This document shows, one piece after another, positions 8,353 through 17,416 of a DNA stretch of 64,000 bases; within the stretch, counting starts at the first letter, position 1; each line of letters begins with the position of its first letter. A program made the position numbers and the translations under genes. Origin of the DNA: Sulfuricella sp. (GTDB lineage Bacteria > Pseudomonadota > Gammaproteobacteria > Burkholderiales > Sulfuricellaceae); contig JBAZID010000004.1 in the NCBI GenBank assembly GCA_041651995.1, positions 1 through 64,000 of the forward strand, given 5' to 3'. Under the pieces are notes generated by a model. It saw only the letters and a list, made by a program, of their open reading frames with translations. It was not told where the DNA came from and did not search any database.

Positions 8353-9045
8353 ATGAAACGCAATAACTTTTCCAGGATGGCTCTAAGCCTTTTTGCAGTG
8401 CTTGCCATTACTGCCACGCCTGTTCAGGCGGCGGTGACTTACGCTACGGATACCGCCACGACCAGCGCCATTCCCGGGCTTACCGGGTATTCCACCTCCG
8501 GTGCCAAGATGAGCGGCATGTCGGTTACCGCAAGTTTCTCGAGCGGGGTCACTCAAACTCTATCATGGGCAACAACAGGCGCCTTGTCAGGAGGTGTGAG
8601 TGGAACGGGATGGGGGCTTTCACTGGACGGCGACACCTATTCTGCACCTTGGAATTTCACCATGAGTGCGGCGGCCGGAAATCTGGGCTCGATCACCCAG
8701 TTGATTCTGAACGGTAATTCTGGCTATACCGTATTTGACCGCACCAACCCCAGTTGGGGTACGGATGGTTCAGCGCAAGGTGTGGATTTATGGTTTTCCG
8801 ATTCATCGATTGATGCGCTGGTAACCTATTCGGATCAGGTATCCATCTCTCCCAATGCGGCTGTCGGTGATTTGTGGCATATGATTACAGTTGATTTCAC
8901 CAATGGGCCAGCCTCCAGCTTTATTTTCTATCAGGATACGGATAATGATAGCCGGTATGGTCAGGTGCCTGAACCTGCAATGCTCGGCTTGCTCGGTATT
9001 GGTTTGTTGGCTGCGGGCTTGGCGCGCAGGAATCGCAAGGTTTGA
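8353..9045 (+). CDS. PEP-CTERM sorting-domain exported protein
   Basis: An exported protein of about 230 residues. It has a Sec signal peptide ending near AQA-like residues 25-27 (VQAAVTY) and a C-terminal PEP-CTERM tail: VPEP followed by a hydrophobic helix and a short basic end (ARRNRK). This tail is recognised by an exosortase (EpsH type) and is linked to exopolysaccharide and floc formation in environmental Gram-negatives. The middle is rich in Ser, Thr, Gly and Ala and matches no enzyme I know. The start is ATG 8353 with GGAGG just upstream rather than the TTG at 8341. It is monocistronic, between a sigma-54-like promoter and a strong terminator. Confidence 0.88.
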   Translation: MKRNNFSRMALSLFAVLAITATPVQAAVTYATDTATTSAIPGLTGYSTSGAKMSGMSVTASFSSGVTQTLSWATTGALSGGVSGTGWGLSLDGDTYSAPWNFTMSAAAGNLGSITQLILNGNSGYTVFDRTNPSWGTDGSAQGVDLWFSDSSIDALVTYSDQVSISPNAAVGDLWHMITVDFTNGPASSFIFYQDTDNDSRYGQVPEPAMLGLLGIGLLAAGLARRNRKV

Positions 9046-9065
9046 TTTTCTCTTAACAGGGAAAA

Positions 9066-9089
9066 GCCCCGGCATCCGGGGCTTTTTTT
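9066..9089 (+). terminator. Rho-independent terminator after the PEP-CTERM gene
   Basis: Stem GCCCCGG/CCGGGGC (9066-9072 with 9076-9082), three-base loop, followed by seven T residues. Confidence 0.9.
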
Positions 9090-9189
9090 AGCCTGGGCTT
9101 ATTCATAATGACTCCCACCTCTATTTGAACGGCACAACATTAAGGTGTGAATCGCCCCGGAATTTGCCGGAGAGCGTCATTCCGGGCAT

Positions 9190-9237
9190 AAAAAAGGCCG
9201 GAAACCTGTTTTCTGATTCAGGTTTCCGGCCTTTTTT
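9190..9237. terminator. Bidirectional terminator between PEP-CTERM gene and tRNA-Ala
   Basis: A perfect 13-bp stem (9196-9208 with 9219-9231; GGCCGGAAACCTG) is flanked by six A residues on the left (9190-9195) and six T residues on the right (9232-9237), so it can terminate transcription from either side. On the minus strand it ends the tRNA-Ala transcript, about 20 bp past its CCA end. Confidence 0.85.
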
Positions 9238-9258
9238 GGACTGCGGTGGAACTATGTT

Positions 9259-9334
<76 letters not shown>

Positions 9335-9346
9335 AAAGCGTTGCGC

Positions 9347-9375
9347 ATTCTAATCAGGATCATTACTGAAGTCAA
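9347..9375 (-). promoter_or_regulatory. Sigma-70 promoter of tRNA-Ala
   Basis: On the minus strand, TTGACT (9375-9370) and TAGAAT (9352-9347) are separated by 17 bp. The predicted transcription start falls a few bases before the mature tRNA 5' end at 9334. Confidence 0.75.
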
Positions 9376-9518
9376 GGCGCGGTCTCTTCCCGGGCTTTCC
9401 CCATCCGGGCTATCAAGCTCCGGATCAGGCTGATGGTCGATCTCTTGGGAATTTATGGGGCGATTTATGTTGTAATGCTTGTTTTTATTCAGGGCGAAGA
9501 GCTAAAGGTGATGCCTGC

Positions 9519-10640
9519 GTGAGTGATTATCCTGTTATTTGCTGGTCAGAGGCAGACGAAAGCTGCTCGGCACGGTGGCGTTCGGAGAGCGGGGCGCCTC
9601 CGCCCAAGCGGGTAATGGCCGCGGATGACCGAATGACGGCGGATGCCGCATATCGTTTTGCCTGCGAGGGTACCGCGCTGCTATGGCGGGGGGATTTCCA
9701 GAATGCGCGGCAGTTGCTTCAGGCGCTGGCCCGCCGTGTCGATCGCAAACCGCGCAAGCCGGCCGTTTCGCCATCCGAGGCATTCCATTTTCATCGCCAG
9801 TTCCAGTCCCTGCGTGCACGGGTCCTGGGGCAACTATTGCTGCCGCTGGAGAGCAATTACAGCATTCCCTTGCGGCGCGCGCCTGATGTTCGGGAGGCCT
9901 GCATGGAGGCATATGGTCCGGGTGAGGTTCCCTCGCTGGTCTCGCTGCGGGAGCTGCTCGGTTTGATTGGGGCCCACGAGTGGCGCAAGAAGGGGGTTGA
10001 AATTCCGGCGCTCGGTGAGCGTATCCACCCGCACTACGGAGTTTTTTCGCCAGTGCGGGGCGAGTACGTGGGGCTGGTGGCCGAGGCGCCGCTGCCTTCC
10101 CTGGAGCTGGCCTTCGATATTGGTACTGGAACGGGGGTGCTGGCGGCAGTGCTGGCCAAGAGAGGGGTAAAGCACGTTGTAGCGACTGACCAGGATCCTC
10201 GCGCATTGGCCTGCGCGCGCGCGAACCTCAAACGGCTCGGGCTGATTGGCCGGGTGGATGTTATCCAGGCCGATCTTTTTCCGGTAGGGCGTGCGCCACT
10301 CATCATCTGTAATCCGCCGTGGCTGCCGGCACGGGCCAATTCGCCCATCGAACATGCAATTTACGACCCGGAGAGCCGCATGCTGCGAGGTTTCCTGACT
10401 GGTCTCGCCGCGCATCTGGAGCCGGGCGGCGAGGGCTGGCTGATACTTTCTGATCTGGCCGAGCATCTGGGGCTGCGTTCGAGAGAGGAGTTGCTTGCCG
10501 CTTTTGAGCAAGCAGGGCTGAAAGTCGCGGGGCGGATGGATGTCAAGCCGGTTCATCCCCGCGCCTCGGACAAGACCGACCCGCTTCACGCTGCACGCGC
10601 AGCCGAGGTGACATCGCTGTGGCGTCTTGCGCTGCCCTAA
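9519..10640 (+). CDS. Class I SAM-dependent methyltransferase, HemK/PrmC-like core
   Basis: A 373-residue protein. The C-terminal half is a Rossmann methyltransferase with SAM-binding motif FDIGTGTG (about residues 198-205), an acidic VATDQD strand end and NPPW (about 264-267), the catalytic tetrapeptide type of enzymes that methylate amide or amino nitrogens. The N-terminal 180 residues are helical and do not match the PrmC N-domain closely, so the substrate (a protein, or an RNA base) is not assigned. Start GTG 9519. It stands alone between tRNA-Ala and metK; the nearby SAM synthetase is its cofactor source but probably not in the same operon, since a REP element separates them. Confidence 0.8.
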   Translation: MSDYPVICWSEADESCSARWRSESGAPPPKRVMAADDRMTADAAYRFACEGTALLWRGDFQNARQLLQALARRVDRKPRKPAVSPSEAFHFHRQFQSLRARVLGQLLLPLESNYSIPLRRAPDVREACMEAYGPGEVPSLVSLRELLGLIGAHEWRKKGVEIPALGERIHPHYGVFSPVRGEYVGLVAEAPLPSLELAFDIGTGTGVLAAVLAKRGVKHVVATDQDPRALACARANLKRLGLIGRVDVIQADLFPVGRAPLIICNPPWLPARANSPIEHAIYDPESRMLRGFLTGLAAHLEPGGEGWLILSDLAEHLGLRSREELLAAFEQAGLKVAGRMDVKPVHPRASDKTDPLHAARAAEVTSLWRLALP

Positions 10641-10658
10641 CCGAATAATCCATTAGGC

Positions 10659-10704
10659 GTAGGTCGGACTTCAGTCCGATTTGTCGGGCTAAAGCCCGAC
10701 CTAC
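10659..10704. repeat. REP-type palindromic repeat (GTCGGGCT family)
   Basis: GTAGGTCGGACTTCAGTCCG followed by TTT GTCGGGCTAAAGCCCGAC and CTAC: two nested palindromes bounded by GTAGG/CCTAC. Related copies lie at 22918-22966, 44968-45072 and 59084-59188. Confidence 0.85.
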
Positions 10705-10786
10705 AATTGAAATAAATGCTGGCCGGATCAATAACAATCCGGGTTAAGCCGACCAAAATTATTGAATCACTCAAAGGAAATGAAGC

Positions 10787-11965
10787 ATGAATACCAGACG
10801 TCACCTGTTTACTTCTGAATCTGTCGCAGAAGGGCATCCGGACAAGATCGCCGACCAGATTTCGGACGCCATTCTGGATGCCTTCCTTGCCGAGGAGCCA
10901 GAAGCCAAGGTGGCCTGCGAAACTTTTGTTGCCGATAACCTGGTAGTGATTGCCGGCGAGTTCAAAACTGCCCGCAAGGCGCTGTTTGACGAGATTCGGA
11001 ACCGGGCCGAAGAAATTTCCCGTCAGGTATTACGTGACATTGGTTACCGGGATGCCGAAACCGGGATTGATCCGAACACTTGCGAAGTACAGGTACGTTT
11101 CAATCACCAGTCCATCCAGATTCATAAAGGCATCACGCTCGCAGGGGGCGATATTGGCGCTGGCGACCAGGGGCTGATGTTCGGTTATGCCTGTGATGAA
11201 ACGCCGGATCTGATGCCTTACCCGGTCTGGCTGGCGCATCGCCTGGTGCAGCGCCAGGCCGAACTGCGTAAATCCGGTGCTTTGCCCTGGCTGCGGCCCG
11301 ATGCAAAAAGCCAGGTCACCGTTGCATACGAAGGGCATCGTGTGGCCGGCATCGAAAACGTGATTATTTCCACGCAGATCGAACGCGGCCTGGACCCTGC
11401 CTGGGTCACGCAGGAAATTACACGCGAAATCATTGATCCATTGGTGCCGATGGCGCTGCGCACGCCAGGTTTCAGGTTGTGGGTCAATCCTGCCGGGCCA
11501 TTCGAAATAGGCGGCCCCAATGGCGATACGGGCCTCACTGGCCGCAAGATCATCGTCGATACCTATGGCGGCTCCTGCCCGCATGGCGGTGGCGCATTTT
11601 CAGGAAAGGATCCGACCAAGGTGGATCGTTCGGCAGCTTATATGGCCAGGTATATTGCCAAAAACCTCGTTGCGGCTGGCTATGCAAAACGCTGCCTGGT
11701 TCAGCTGGCGTACGCCATCGGGGTGGCCGAGCCGGTCTCCCTGCTGATAGAAACCCATGGCACCGGAACTGTGCCGGACAGCAAGCTGGAAGCGATGGTG
11801 CGCAGCACCTTTGATCTGACGCCTCGCGGTATCATCGACAGCCTCGACCTGCGGCGGCCCATCTATCGCAAGACCGCGGCCTATGGGCATTTTGGCCGGG
11901 CCGAGCCGGACTTTACCTGGGAGCGTGTTGATCAGGCTCATGAATTGGCCAGGTTTGAGGGATAA
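10787..11965 (+). CDS. metK: S-adenosylmethionine synthase
   Basis: Makes S-adenosylmethionine from methionine and ATP in the cytosol. The 392-residue protein has the usual three-repeat MetK fold. The N-terminal signature HLFTSESVAEGHPDKIADQ carries the ATP-binding histidine and aspartate, GAGDQGLMFGYA is the second family signature, and GGGAFSGKDPTKVDRS is the glycine-rich third motif with the phosphate-binding lysine. Length and motifs are complete. A ribosome site (AAAGGAAATG) precedes ATG 10787. No SAM-type riboswitch was recognised in the 140-bp leader; the region holds a REP element instead. It supplies the methyl and aminopropyl donor for the methyltransferases and for SpeD here. Confidence 0.97.
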   Translation: MNTRRHLFTSESVAEGHPDKIADQISDAILDAFLAEEPEAKVACETFVADNLVVIAGEFKTARKALFDEIRNRAEEISRQVLRDIGYRDAETGIDPNTCEVQVRFNHQSIQIHKGITLAGGDIGAGDQGLMFGYACDETPDLMPYPVWLAHRLVQRQAELRKSGALPWLRPDAKSQVTVAYEGHRVAGIENVIISTQIERGLDPAWVTQEITREIIDPLVPMALRTPGFRLWVNPAGPFEIGGPNGDTGLTGRKIIVDTYGGSCPHGGGAFSGKDPTKVDRSAAYMARYIAKNLVAAGYAKRCLVQLAYAIGVAEPVSLLIETHGTGTVPDSKLEAMVRSTFDLTPRGIIDSLDLRRPIYRKTAAYGHFGRAEPDFTWERVDQAHELARFEG

Positions 11966-11985
11966 ACCTAGAAAAAGCTTTATTG

Positions 11986-12104
11986 GCCACGGAGTGCACA
12001 GAGAACACGGAGTAAAAACAAGGTGTTGCGGAATGTTTTGCATTCACCCATTGGGTGAGTGTATGAAAGACCGAAAATTGTCTTTCTCCGTGTTCTCCGT
12101 GGTG
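11986..12104. repeat. CCACGGAG-type dispersed inverted repeat, copy 1
   Basis: The left arm CCACGGAGTGCACAGAGAAC, extended by ACGGAG, is mirrored by the right arm CTCCGTGTTCTCCGTGG (12086-12102) around an unrelated core of about 75 bp. It sits between the convergent metK and sensor kinase genes. Confidence 0.8.
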
Positions 12105-12146
12105 ATCGAACTGAGGTTTTTAGGATAAAGCGGGGAGCAAACGGGA

Positions 12147-15146
12147 TCAGGCTTTCAGGTCGGGCATCTTCTCCAGATAGCGGGCTACCTGATCGAAGCC
12201 ACTTTCCAGCTGCCGCAGATGCTGCATTGCGCGCACCCAGTCCAGCTCCTGCACGGCATGCTCCAGTTGCCGTGCGCACTCTGCCATGCTCGTGGCCCCA
12301 ATATAGGTGGAAGCACCCTTGATCTCGTGCGCGCTATTTTTGCACCCAATAGCGTCCTGCGCAGCCAGCGCCCGTGAAATTTCATGCAGCAGGGGTCGCG
12401 TGCTGTCGACGTACAGCGAGATCATTTCACGATGAAATTCCTGATCGTTGCCCAGGGTGGCCTTCAGGCGAGCTTCGTCAATTGCGGCATGAGAATTGGA
12501 CGGTAATGGTTTGATTTCACGCAGTAACCTTGCCAGATTTTCACGGTTAACCGGTTTGACCAGGTAATCGTCCATACCCGCATTCAGGCAGCGGTCGCGG
12601 TCGCCGGGCATGGCGTTGGCCGTCATGGCCACAATGATCCGGTGAACGCCATTCGCCTGTTCCATGCGGCGAATCTCGGCAGTGGCTTCAAACCCGTCCA
12701 TTTCCGGCATCTGGCAATCCATCAGAATCAGGTCGTGGCTGGAGCGGCTCATTGCCTGGAGTGCTTCATTCCCATTTCCGACTATTTCGGGCTCGATTCC
12801 CAGCTTTTTCAGCATGTGCTGGATAACCTTCTGATTGACGCCATTGTCTTCGGCCACCAGGACGCGCAATGGCGAGGGCAGGGTGATTTCACTGTTTGTG
12901 CCCTGGCCCGCTTCGATCCCTCTCTTCGCAATTTCTCCGCTGGCTTCGAGGATGGCATCGAGCATGCGCTGCTGGAGCACTGGCTTGGTAAGGTAGATTG
13001 CATCAGGCAGGCCTGGAAGCCGCTGCCGCTGCGTAACAGGCAAGAGCAGAATCCATTTTTCCGGGGTGGGCAGGTTTTTACCCAGCATGCGCAGTTTTGC
13101 CACATCTTCGGAGCGGGAAATATCCAGAATGACCAGATCGAAGGAGTCCTGTGCAGCGGAGTCCTGTGGTGGGGCGGGTAAGTCGTGGTGGCAAATAATG
13201 CCCCATTGATTGAGCAGGCCGCTCACCATGCGTAAAAGACTGAGGTTCGGAATCAGGACGAGTGCGCGACGGCCGCTGAGGGATACCTTGCCGGGAGGGT
13301 GTGCAGCATCACCCTGTTTTTCAAGGCGTGCCGTGAACCAGAACTGGCTACCTTGCTCTTCCTGGCTGCTCATGTCGATCTCCCCCCCCATGAGTTCGAT
13401 TAATTGCTTTGAAATGGCCAGGCCCAGGCCTGTGCCGCCATATTTTCGGGTTGTCGAGCCATCGGCCTGGGAAAAGGACTGAAAGAGGCGGATTTTGGCC
13501 TGGGGCGTGATGCCAATGCCGGTATCACGCACTTCAAAACGCAGCAGAAGTGCGGAGGGTGTTTCTTCCTGCAATGAAACCTTGATGGCCACTTCGCCCT
13601 GATCGGTGAACTTGATGGCGTTGTCGGTCAGGTTGGCCAGGATCTGGCGCAACCGCCCAGGGTCTCCGCGCAGCCGGTGCGGCAGGGCGGGATCGATGTC
13701 ACATATCAGTTCCAGCCCCTTGAACTGGGCGCGCTGGGCAAAAAGTTCGGCCACATTCTCAACCGTTTGCAGCAGGTTGAAATCGATCACTTCAAGTTCG
13801 AGCTTGCCCGCCTCGATCTTGGAGAAATCCAGGATGTCATTGATGATGGTGAGCAGGGCGGCGGCGGACTGATTGACTGTTTCGGCATAATCCCTTTGCT
13901 CATGGTTCAGAGGCGTATCCAGCAGCAGGCTGACCATGCCGATAATGCCATTCATCGGGGTACGGATTTCATGGCTGACGTTGGCCACGAATTCCGATTT
14001 CATCTTCGAGGCTTCAAGCGCTGCATCGTAAGCCTGGCGTAATTCTTCCTCGGCCACTTTTCGCTCGGTGATGTCATGGATGATTGCCTGCGTAATGACC
14101 TGATTTTCCAGCGTCATGGAATGCAAGGCGATTTCGGCCGGAAAAATGCTGCCATCAGCTCGTTTCCCGCTCCATTCGAAGTGACAGTGGCCCTCCGCCT
14201 CCGCTTGCCTGATATGGGCAATGGCATAATCCAGTGTCGGGGTGCCATTCTTCTGGACTGGGGGGCCAAGATCTGTGGGGCTCAGGCGGGTGAATTGCTG
14301 TACGGAATCAAACTGAAACATGCGCAGCGCTGCAGCGTTGCAGTCCATAAAATGACTCTGATCCATCAGCACGATGCCGTCTGAATTGGTTTCGAACAGG
14401 GTCTTGAATTTCAGCTGCTGTTTTTCAATTTCCAGAGTTTGCTGGGCTGCGCGGCGGATGACAAAAAAGGCAATAAACACGCCCAGAAATGCAGCGGCGG
14501 TGCCCAGCATGAACATCAGCCATTCAGTCTGCCGGAATGACAGAGCGGCTTCCTCAGCCGCTTTGCGGCTGGCGTCTTGCTGCTCCATGAGCAGGGCATC
14601 CAGCTCGTTCAGCAATTTCCTCTGGGATGGGATGGCTTCTTTCTGCAGCATCGCCAGCGCCGAGCTTCTGTCGTGATCGAGGGCATATTCTATTGTCCTG
14701 ATGACGATGGGCTGGGTCACCATGGACAGGGAATTGATTTGCTCCAGCGTGAATTCCTCGACAATATTGAGGTTCATAAGCTGCAATTTTTGCCGTGCCT
14801 TGGAGAAACTGGAGCCCAGATCATAAAACCGCTGCAATTCTTCATCCTGGGCAAAGGGATCCTGCAGGACCACGATGGAATGCATGCTGATCGCACGTTC
14901 GCGCAGCGCATCCCGCATGGTCGTGGCAAGTTCGATTTTGACGTTGTTCTGATTCACGATCCTTTCCAGACGGCTGTTGATGGCAGCCATCTGATTCAGG
15001 CCGAGCACCGTCAGTGCAACCATCAACGCAAGTACCAGCGCAAAACCGGCGCCCACGCTAAATTTCATGTTTCGTGCGAACATTCGTCTTTTGCCCATTG
15101 ATTTTATGAAGTAATTGGCGCATGGCCTGTCGTTGTCAAATAGCAT
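12147..15146 (-). CDS. Hybrid sensor histidine kinase with PAS, two receiver-like domains and Hpt (BarA-like architecture)
   Basis: A 999-residue phosphorelay kinase. In order: a membrane helix (about 28-50), a periplasmic four-helix sensor (50-205), a second helix (208-232), PAS (245-365), HisKA with the phospho-accepting FVANVSHEIRTPMNGI (about 390), an HATPase domain with DNAIKF, DTGIGI and GTGLGLAI boxes, a degenerate receiver (about 630-745), a full receiver with LILMDCQMPEMDG (about 765-885), and a C-terminal Hpt domain with SAHEIKG. The first receiver keeps an aspartate (LVILDIS) but has lost the acidic pair. No cognate regulator is adjacent. The start is uncertain: 15146 lacks a ribosome site, and ATGs at 15083 or 15068 would also precede the first helix. 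Confidence 0.9.
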   Translation of the reverse strand: MLFDNDRPCANYFIKSMGKRRMFARNMKFSVGAGFALVLALMVALTVLGLNQMAAINSRLERIVNQNNVKIELATTMRDALRERAISMHSIVVLQDPFAQDEELQRFYDLGSSFSKARQKLQLMNLNIVEEFTLEQINSLSMVTQPIVIRTIEYALDHDRSSALAMLQKEAIPSQRKLLNELDALLMEQQDASRKAAEEAALSFRQTEWLMFMLGTAAAFLGVFIAFFVIRRAAQQTLEIEKQQLKFKTLFETNSDGIVLMDQSHFMDCNAAALRMFQFDSVQQFTRLSPTDLGPPVQKNGTPTLDYAIAHIRQAEAEGHCHFEWSGKRADGSIFPAEIALHSMTLENQVITQAIIHDITERKVAEEELRQAYDAALEASKMKSEFVANVSHEIRTPMNGIIGMVSLLLDTPLNHEQRDYAETVNQSAAALLTIINDILDFSKIEAGKLELEVIDFNLLQTVENVAELFAQRAQFKGLELICDIDPALPHRLRGDPGRLRQILANLTDNAIKFTDQGEVAIKVSLQEETPSALLLRFEVRDTGIGITPQAKIRLFQSFSQADGSTTRKYGGTGLGLAISKQLIELMGGEIDMSSQEEQGSQFWFTARLEKQGDAAHPPGKVSLSGRRALVLIPNLSLLRMVSGLLNQWGIICHHDLPAPPQDSAAQDSFDLVILDISRSEDVAKLRMLGKNLPTPEKWILLLPVTQRQRLPGLPDAIYLTKPVLQQRMLDAILEASGEIAKRGIEAGQGTNSEITLPSPLRVLVAEDNGVNQKVIQHMLKKLGIEPEIVGNGNEALQAMSRSSHDLILMDCQMPEMDGFEATAEIRRMEQANGVHRIIVAMTANAMPGDRDRCLNAGMDDYLVKPVNRENLARLLREIKPLPSNSHAAIDEARLKATLGNDQEFHREMISLYVDSTRPLLHEISRALAAQDAIGCKNSAHEIKGASTYIGATSMAECARQLEHAVQELDWVRAMQHLRQLESGFDQVARYLEKMPDLKA

Positions 15147-15183
15147 TGTCGCATTCGGACGTTTATCTGCACAGGATTTGCCA

Positions 15184-15208
15184 GGGAAGCGCTAAATCAG
15201 CGCTTCCC
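15184..15208. repeat. Perfect 10-bp hairpin in the kinase-patatin intergenic region
   Basis: GGGAAGCGCT and AGCGCTTCCC surround a five-base loop (AAATC). There is no T-run on either side, so it is unlikely to be a terminator. It may be a protein site or a repeat remnant. Confidence 0.5.
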
Positions 15209-15291
15209 TAAACCTCGATGTTCAAAGTAAGTTGTCAATATTGATTCAGGAAGATACTCTGCGCCGCGCTACATAAATTGGAGAATGTACG

Positions 15292-16167
15292 TTGAAAATC
15301 TTAATGTTTGGGCTGGGTTTCGTGCTTGCCTTGTCAGGCTGCGCGACCATTCAGCCCGAAACCAGGCCAGTTGTGCCGGTCAAGGCACATGCTCCAAAAA
15401 TCGCCATTGCGCTGGGCGGCGGGGCGGCGCGAGGGTTTGCCCATGTTGGCGTGCTCAAAGCCCTGGAGTCGCATGGAATTTATCCGCAGATCGTGGTTGG
15501 AACCAGTGCCGGAAGCATGGTGGGCGCCCTTTACGCGGCGGGCTACAATGGCTTTGAACTACAGAAAATTGCCTTCCAGCTGGACGAGAGCAGCGTCGGC
15601 GACTGGACCCTGCCTAACAGGGGGTTCATCAAGGGTGAACTGTTGCAGAACTTTGTCAACCGCGCCTTGCAGAATAAGCCGATCGAGAGCCTGGGAAAAA
15701 CTTTTGCAGCCGTGGCAACCGATCTTGGCAACGGAGAGACGGCAGTTTTCCGGCGTGGCAATGCAGGCGCGGCGGTGCGGGCTTCCAGTAGTGTGCCCGG
15801 CATATTTCAGCCAGTCAGCATCAATGGACGTGAATATGTTGACGGTGGCCTGACCAGCCCGATCCCCGTCAAGGTGGCTCGCAGTCTTGGTGCGGATGTG
15901 GTCATTGCGGTCGATATTTCCAGCCGGCCAAAATATGCCAAGGTGAGCGATAGCGTGGATGTAATACTCCAGACCTTCAGCATCATGGGGCAGACCATAG
16001 GCCAGTACGAACTGGCTGGAGCGGATGTGGTCATTCGCCCGGATACCGGTACGATAGGGTCAACGGGCTTCGAGCAGAAACATCAGGCCATCATGGAGGG
16101 CGAGAGGGCCGCGCTCGCAGCTTTGCCGCTTATTCGTTCAGCAATCCAGCGGGCAACTGCAAAATAA
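15292..16167 (+). CDS. Patatin-like phospholipase, predicted lipoprotein
   Basis: A serine acyl hydrolase of the patatin/RssA type. The 291 residues begin with a lipoprotein signal whose lipobox is LSGC (Cys about residue 18). The patatin core then follows: oxyanion-hole GGGAARG (about 41-47), nucleophile elbow GTSAGS (about 69-74) and catalytic-dyad DGG (about 184-186). All catalytic residues are present. The start is probably TTG 15292, about 8 bp after GGAG; ATG 15304 would shorten the signal's basic end. Lipidation suggests a role at the periplasmic face of a membrane, perhaps phospholipid turnover. It converges with and overlaps the NlpC/P60 gene by 38 bp. Confidence 0.88.
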   Translation: MKILMFGLGFVLALSGCATIQPETRPVVPVKAHAPKIAIALGGGAARGFAHVGVLKALESHGIYPQIVVGTSAGSMVGALYAAGYNGFELQKIAFQLDESSVGDWTLPNRGFIKGELLQNFVNRALQNKPIESLGKTFAAVATDLGNGETAVFRRGNAGAAVRASSSVPGIFQPVSINGREYVDGGLTSPIPVKVARSLGADVVIAVDISSRPKYAKVSDSVDVILQTFSIMGQTIGQYELAGADVVIRPDTGTIGSTGFEQKHQAIMEGERAALAALPLIRSAIQRATAK

Positions 16168-16666
16168 GCAGCCGGCGTGCGCCGTTAAAGCGCTGTACCC
16201 AGTATTTGTCCTGCATGCTGACTACTTCAACGCCGCCGCCAGAGCTCGGTGCATGGATAAACCGGTCATTCCCGACGTAAATGCCAACATGGGAAAAGGA
16301 GCGTTTCAGGGTATTGAAAAAGACCAGATCGCCTGGCTTCAATTCATCCGGAGAAATTTTCTTGCCAAGCCGGCTCATGGCCAGGGCATTGTGCGGCAGT
16401 GAAAAGCCCGCCATCTGGCGGAAGACATGGCTGACATAGCCGCTGCAATCAAAGCCCGTGCTGGGGTTGTTGCCGCCGTATTTGTAATTGATGCCGATCA
16501 GATTCCGGGCGTAACCGAGCATGTCTGAAACACCGGAAGAATGGCGGGTCTCAAGGGTGCTGGAGACAGCCTCGGGAGCCGGTGCAATTTGAATCGCCTC
16601 CTCGGCCACGGCGGAACCAGCGGACAGCAGAAGAAAGCCGATGATGAGCTTGTTGTTTAATCCCAT
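16130..16666 (-). CDS. NlpC/P60 family peptidoglycan hydrolase, exported
   Basis: A periplasmic cysteine peptidase expected to cut peptide stems of peptidoglycan. From ATG 16666 the protein has 178 residues: a clean signal peptide (about 1-21), then the NlpC/P60 domain with catalytic Cys in FDCSGY (about residue 74), His in FSHVGIYVG (about 126) and a third polar residue, His, in FIHAPSSG (about 138). An in-frame upstream ATG at 16732 would add 22 residues before the signal peptide. I prefer the shorter form, though neither start has a strong ribosome site. The architecture resembles Spr/MepS-type hydrolases. Confidence 0.88.
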   Translation of the reverse strand: MGLNNKLIIGFLLLSAGSAVAEEAIQIAPAPEAVSSTLETRHSSGVSDMLGYARNLIGINYKYGGNNPSTGFDCSGYVSHVFRQMAGFSLPHNALAMSRLGKKISPDELKPGDLVFFNTLKRSFSHVGIYVGNDRFIHAPSSGGGVEVVSMQDKYWVQRFNGARRLLILQLPAGLLNE

Positions 16667-16760
16667 GGGGGCGTAATTTATCCGGAAAGCATGCTGTTGT
16701 AAAGCCTGAAAATGCTTTAACCTAACAGACATAGCATCTTCATTCTAAAGGAGAACCATC

Positions 16761-17408
16761 ATGAGTAAACCGTTGACGTCTCAGGAAATTGTAACGGCTG
16801 CCAGTGCATCCATGCAGGATGACGGCGATATTCGGACCCGGGTTCATGACCTGACCTTGCGAGCCCTGCGGGAGCGGCGTCTGGATATTTCCGAAGTGCG
16901 CGCTGTGGTGCGCTCCGTGGCAGAGGGTGTAAGCCTGGGGGCGGAACAACGTGGCGGCGAAGTGAAAGAAGCCCTTGCCGCGGCGATTTCCGGCCTTGAT
17001 GCCGCATTGCTCAAAGCAGCGCAGGCGACGCATCTGGCATTGCAGGAAATGATCTCGCAGGGCAAGGAGTTCTCCGCACAGGACCTTCAGCCCGCGCTGG
17101 ATGACATGAAAATCACGGAGCAGGCTTTTCTCGATACCCTGGGTCAGGTGGCTGAAACTGCGGGCGGCAAAATCAAACAGGAACTTAAAGCCGCAGTGGA
17201 CCATGCGCGTCATTCCGGCACCGACACGGGCGCCAGCGTCAAGGCCAGCCTGGGTGATCTGAGTAAGGGCATTTCAGCGACATTGCAGGCCGGAAAGTCA
17301 AGTGGTCAGGAGGCCGCCCAGACAGTGGCAAGCCGCCTTGCGGCGCTGGCGAGCGGCATTCTGGCCGGCATGGCTGACGTCTTGCACGAGAAATCGCAGA
17401 AAAAATAG
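16761..17408 (+). CDS. Helical alanine-rich protein of unknown function (DUF6781-like)
   Basis: A 215-residue, almost entirely helical protein rich in Ala, Glu, Gln and Lys, with no signal peptide or membrane segment. It resembles a family of uncharacterised proteobacterial proteins (I believe DUF6781), with long amphipathic helices reminiscent of apolipoprotein or phasin-type surfaces. A ribosome site AAAGGAG precedes ATG 16761. The ABC1-family kinase starts 9 bp after its stop, so the two are probably one operon, and a membrane- or lipid-linked partner role is possible. No catalytic motif is visible. Confidence 0.7.
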   Translation: MSKPLTSQEIVTAASASMQDDGDIRTRVHDLTLRALRERRLDISEVRAVVRSVAEGVSLGAEQRGGEVKEALAAAISGLDAALLKAAQATHLALQEMISQGKEFSAQDLQPALDDMKITEQAFLDTLGQVAETAGGKIKQELKAAVDHARHSGTDTGASVKASLGDLSKGISATLQAGKSSGQEAAQTVASRLAALASGILAGMADVLHEKSQKK

Positions 17409-17416
17409 GCTCGGTC

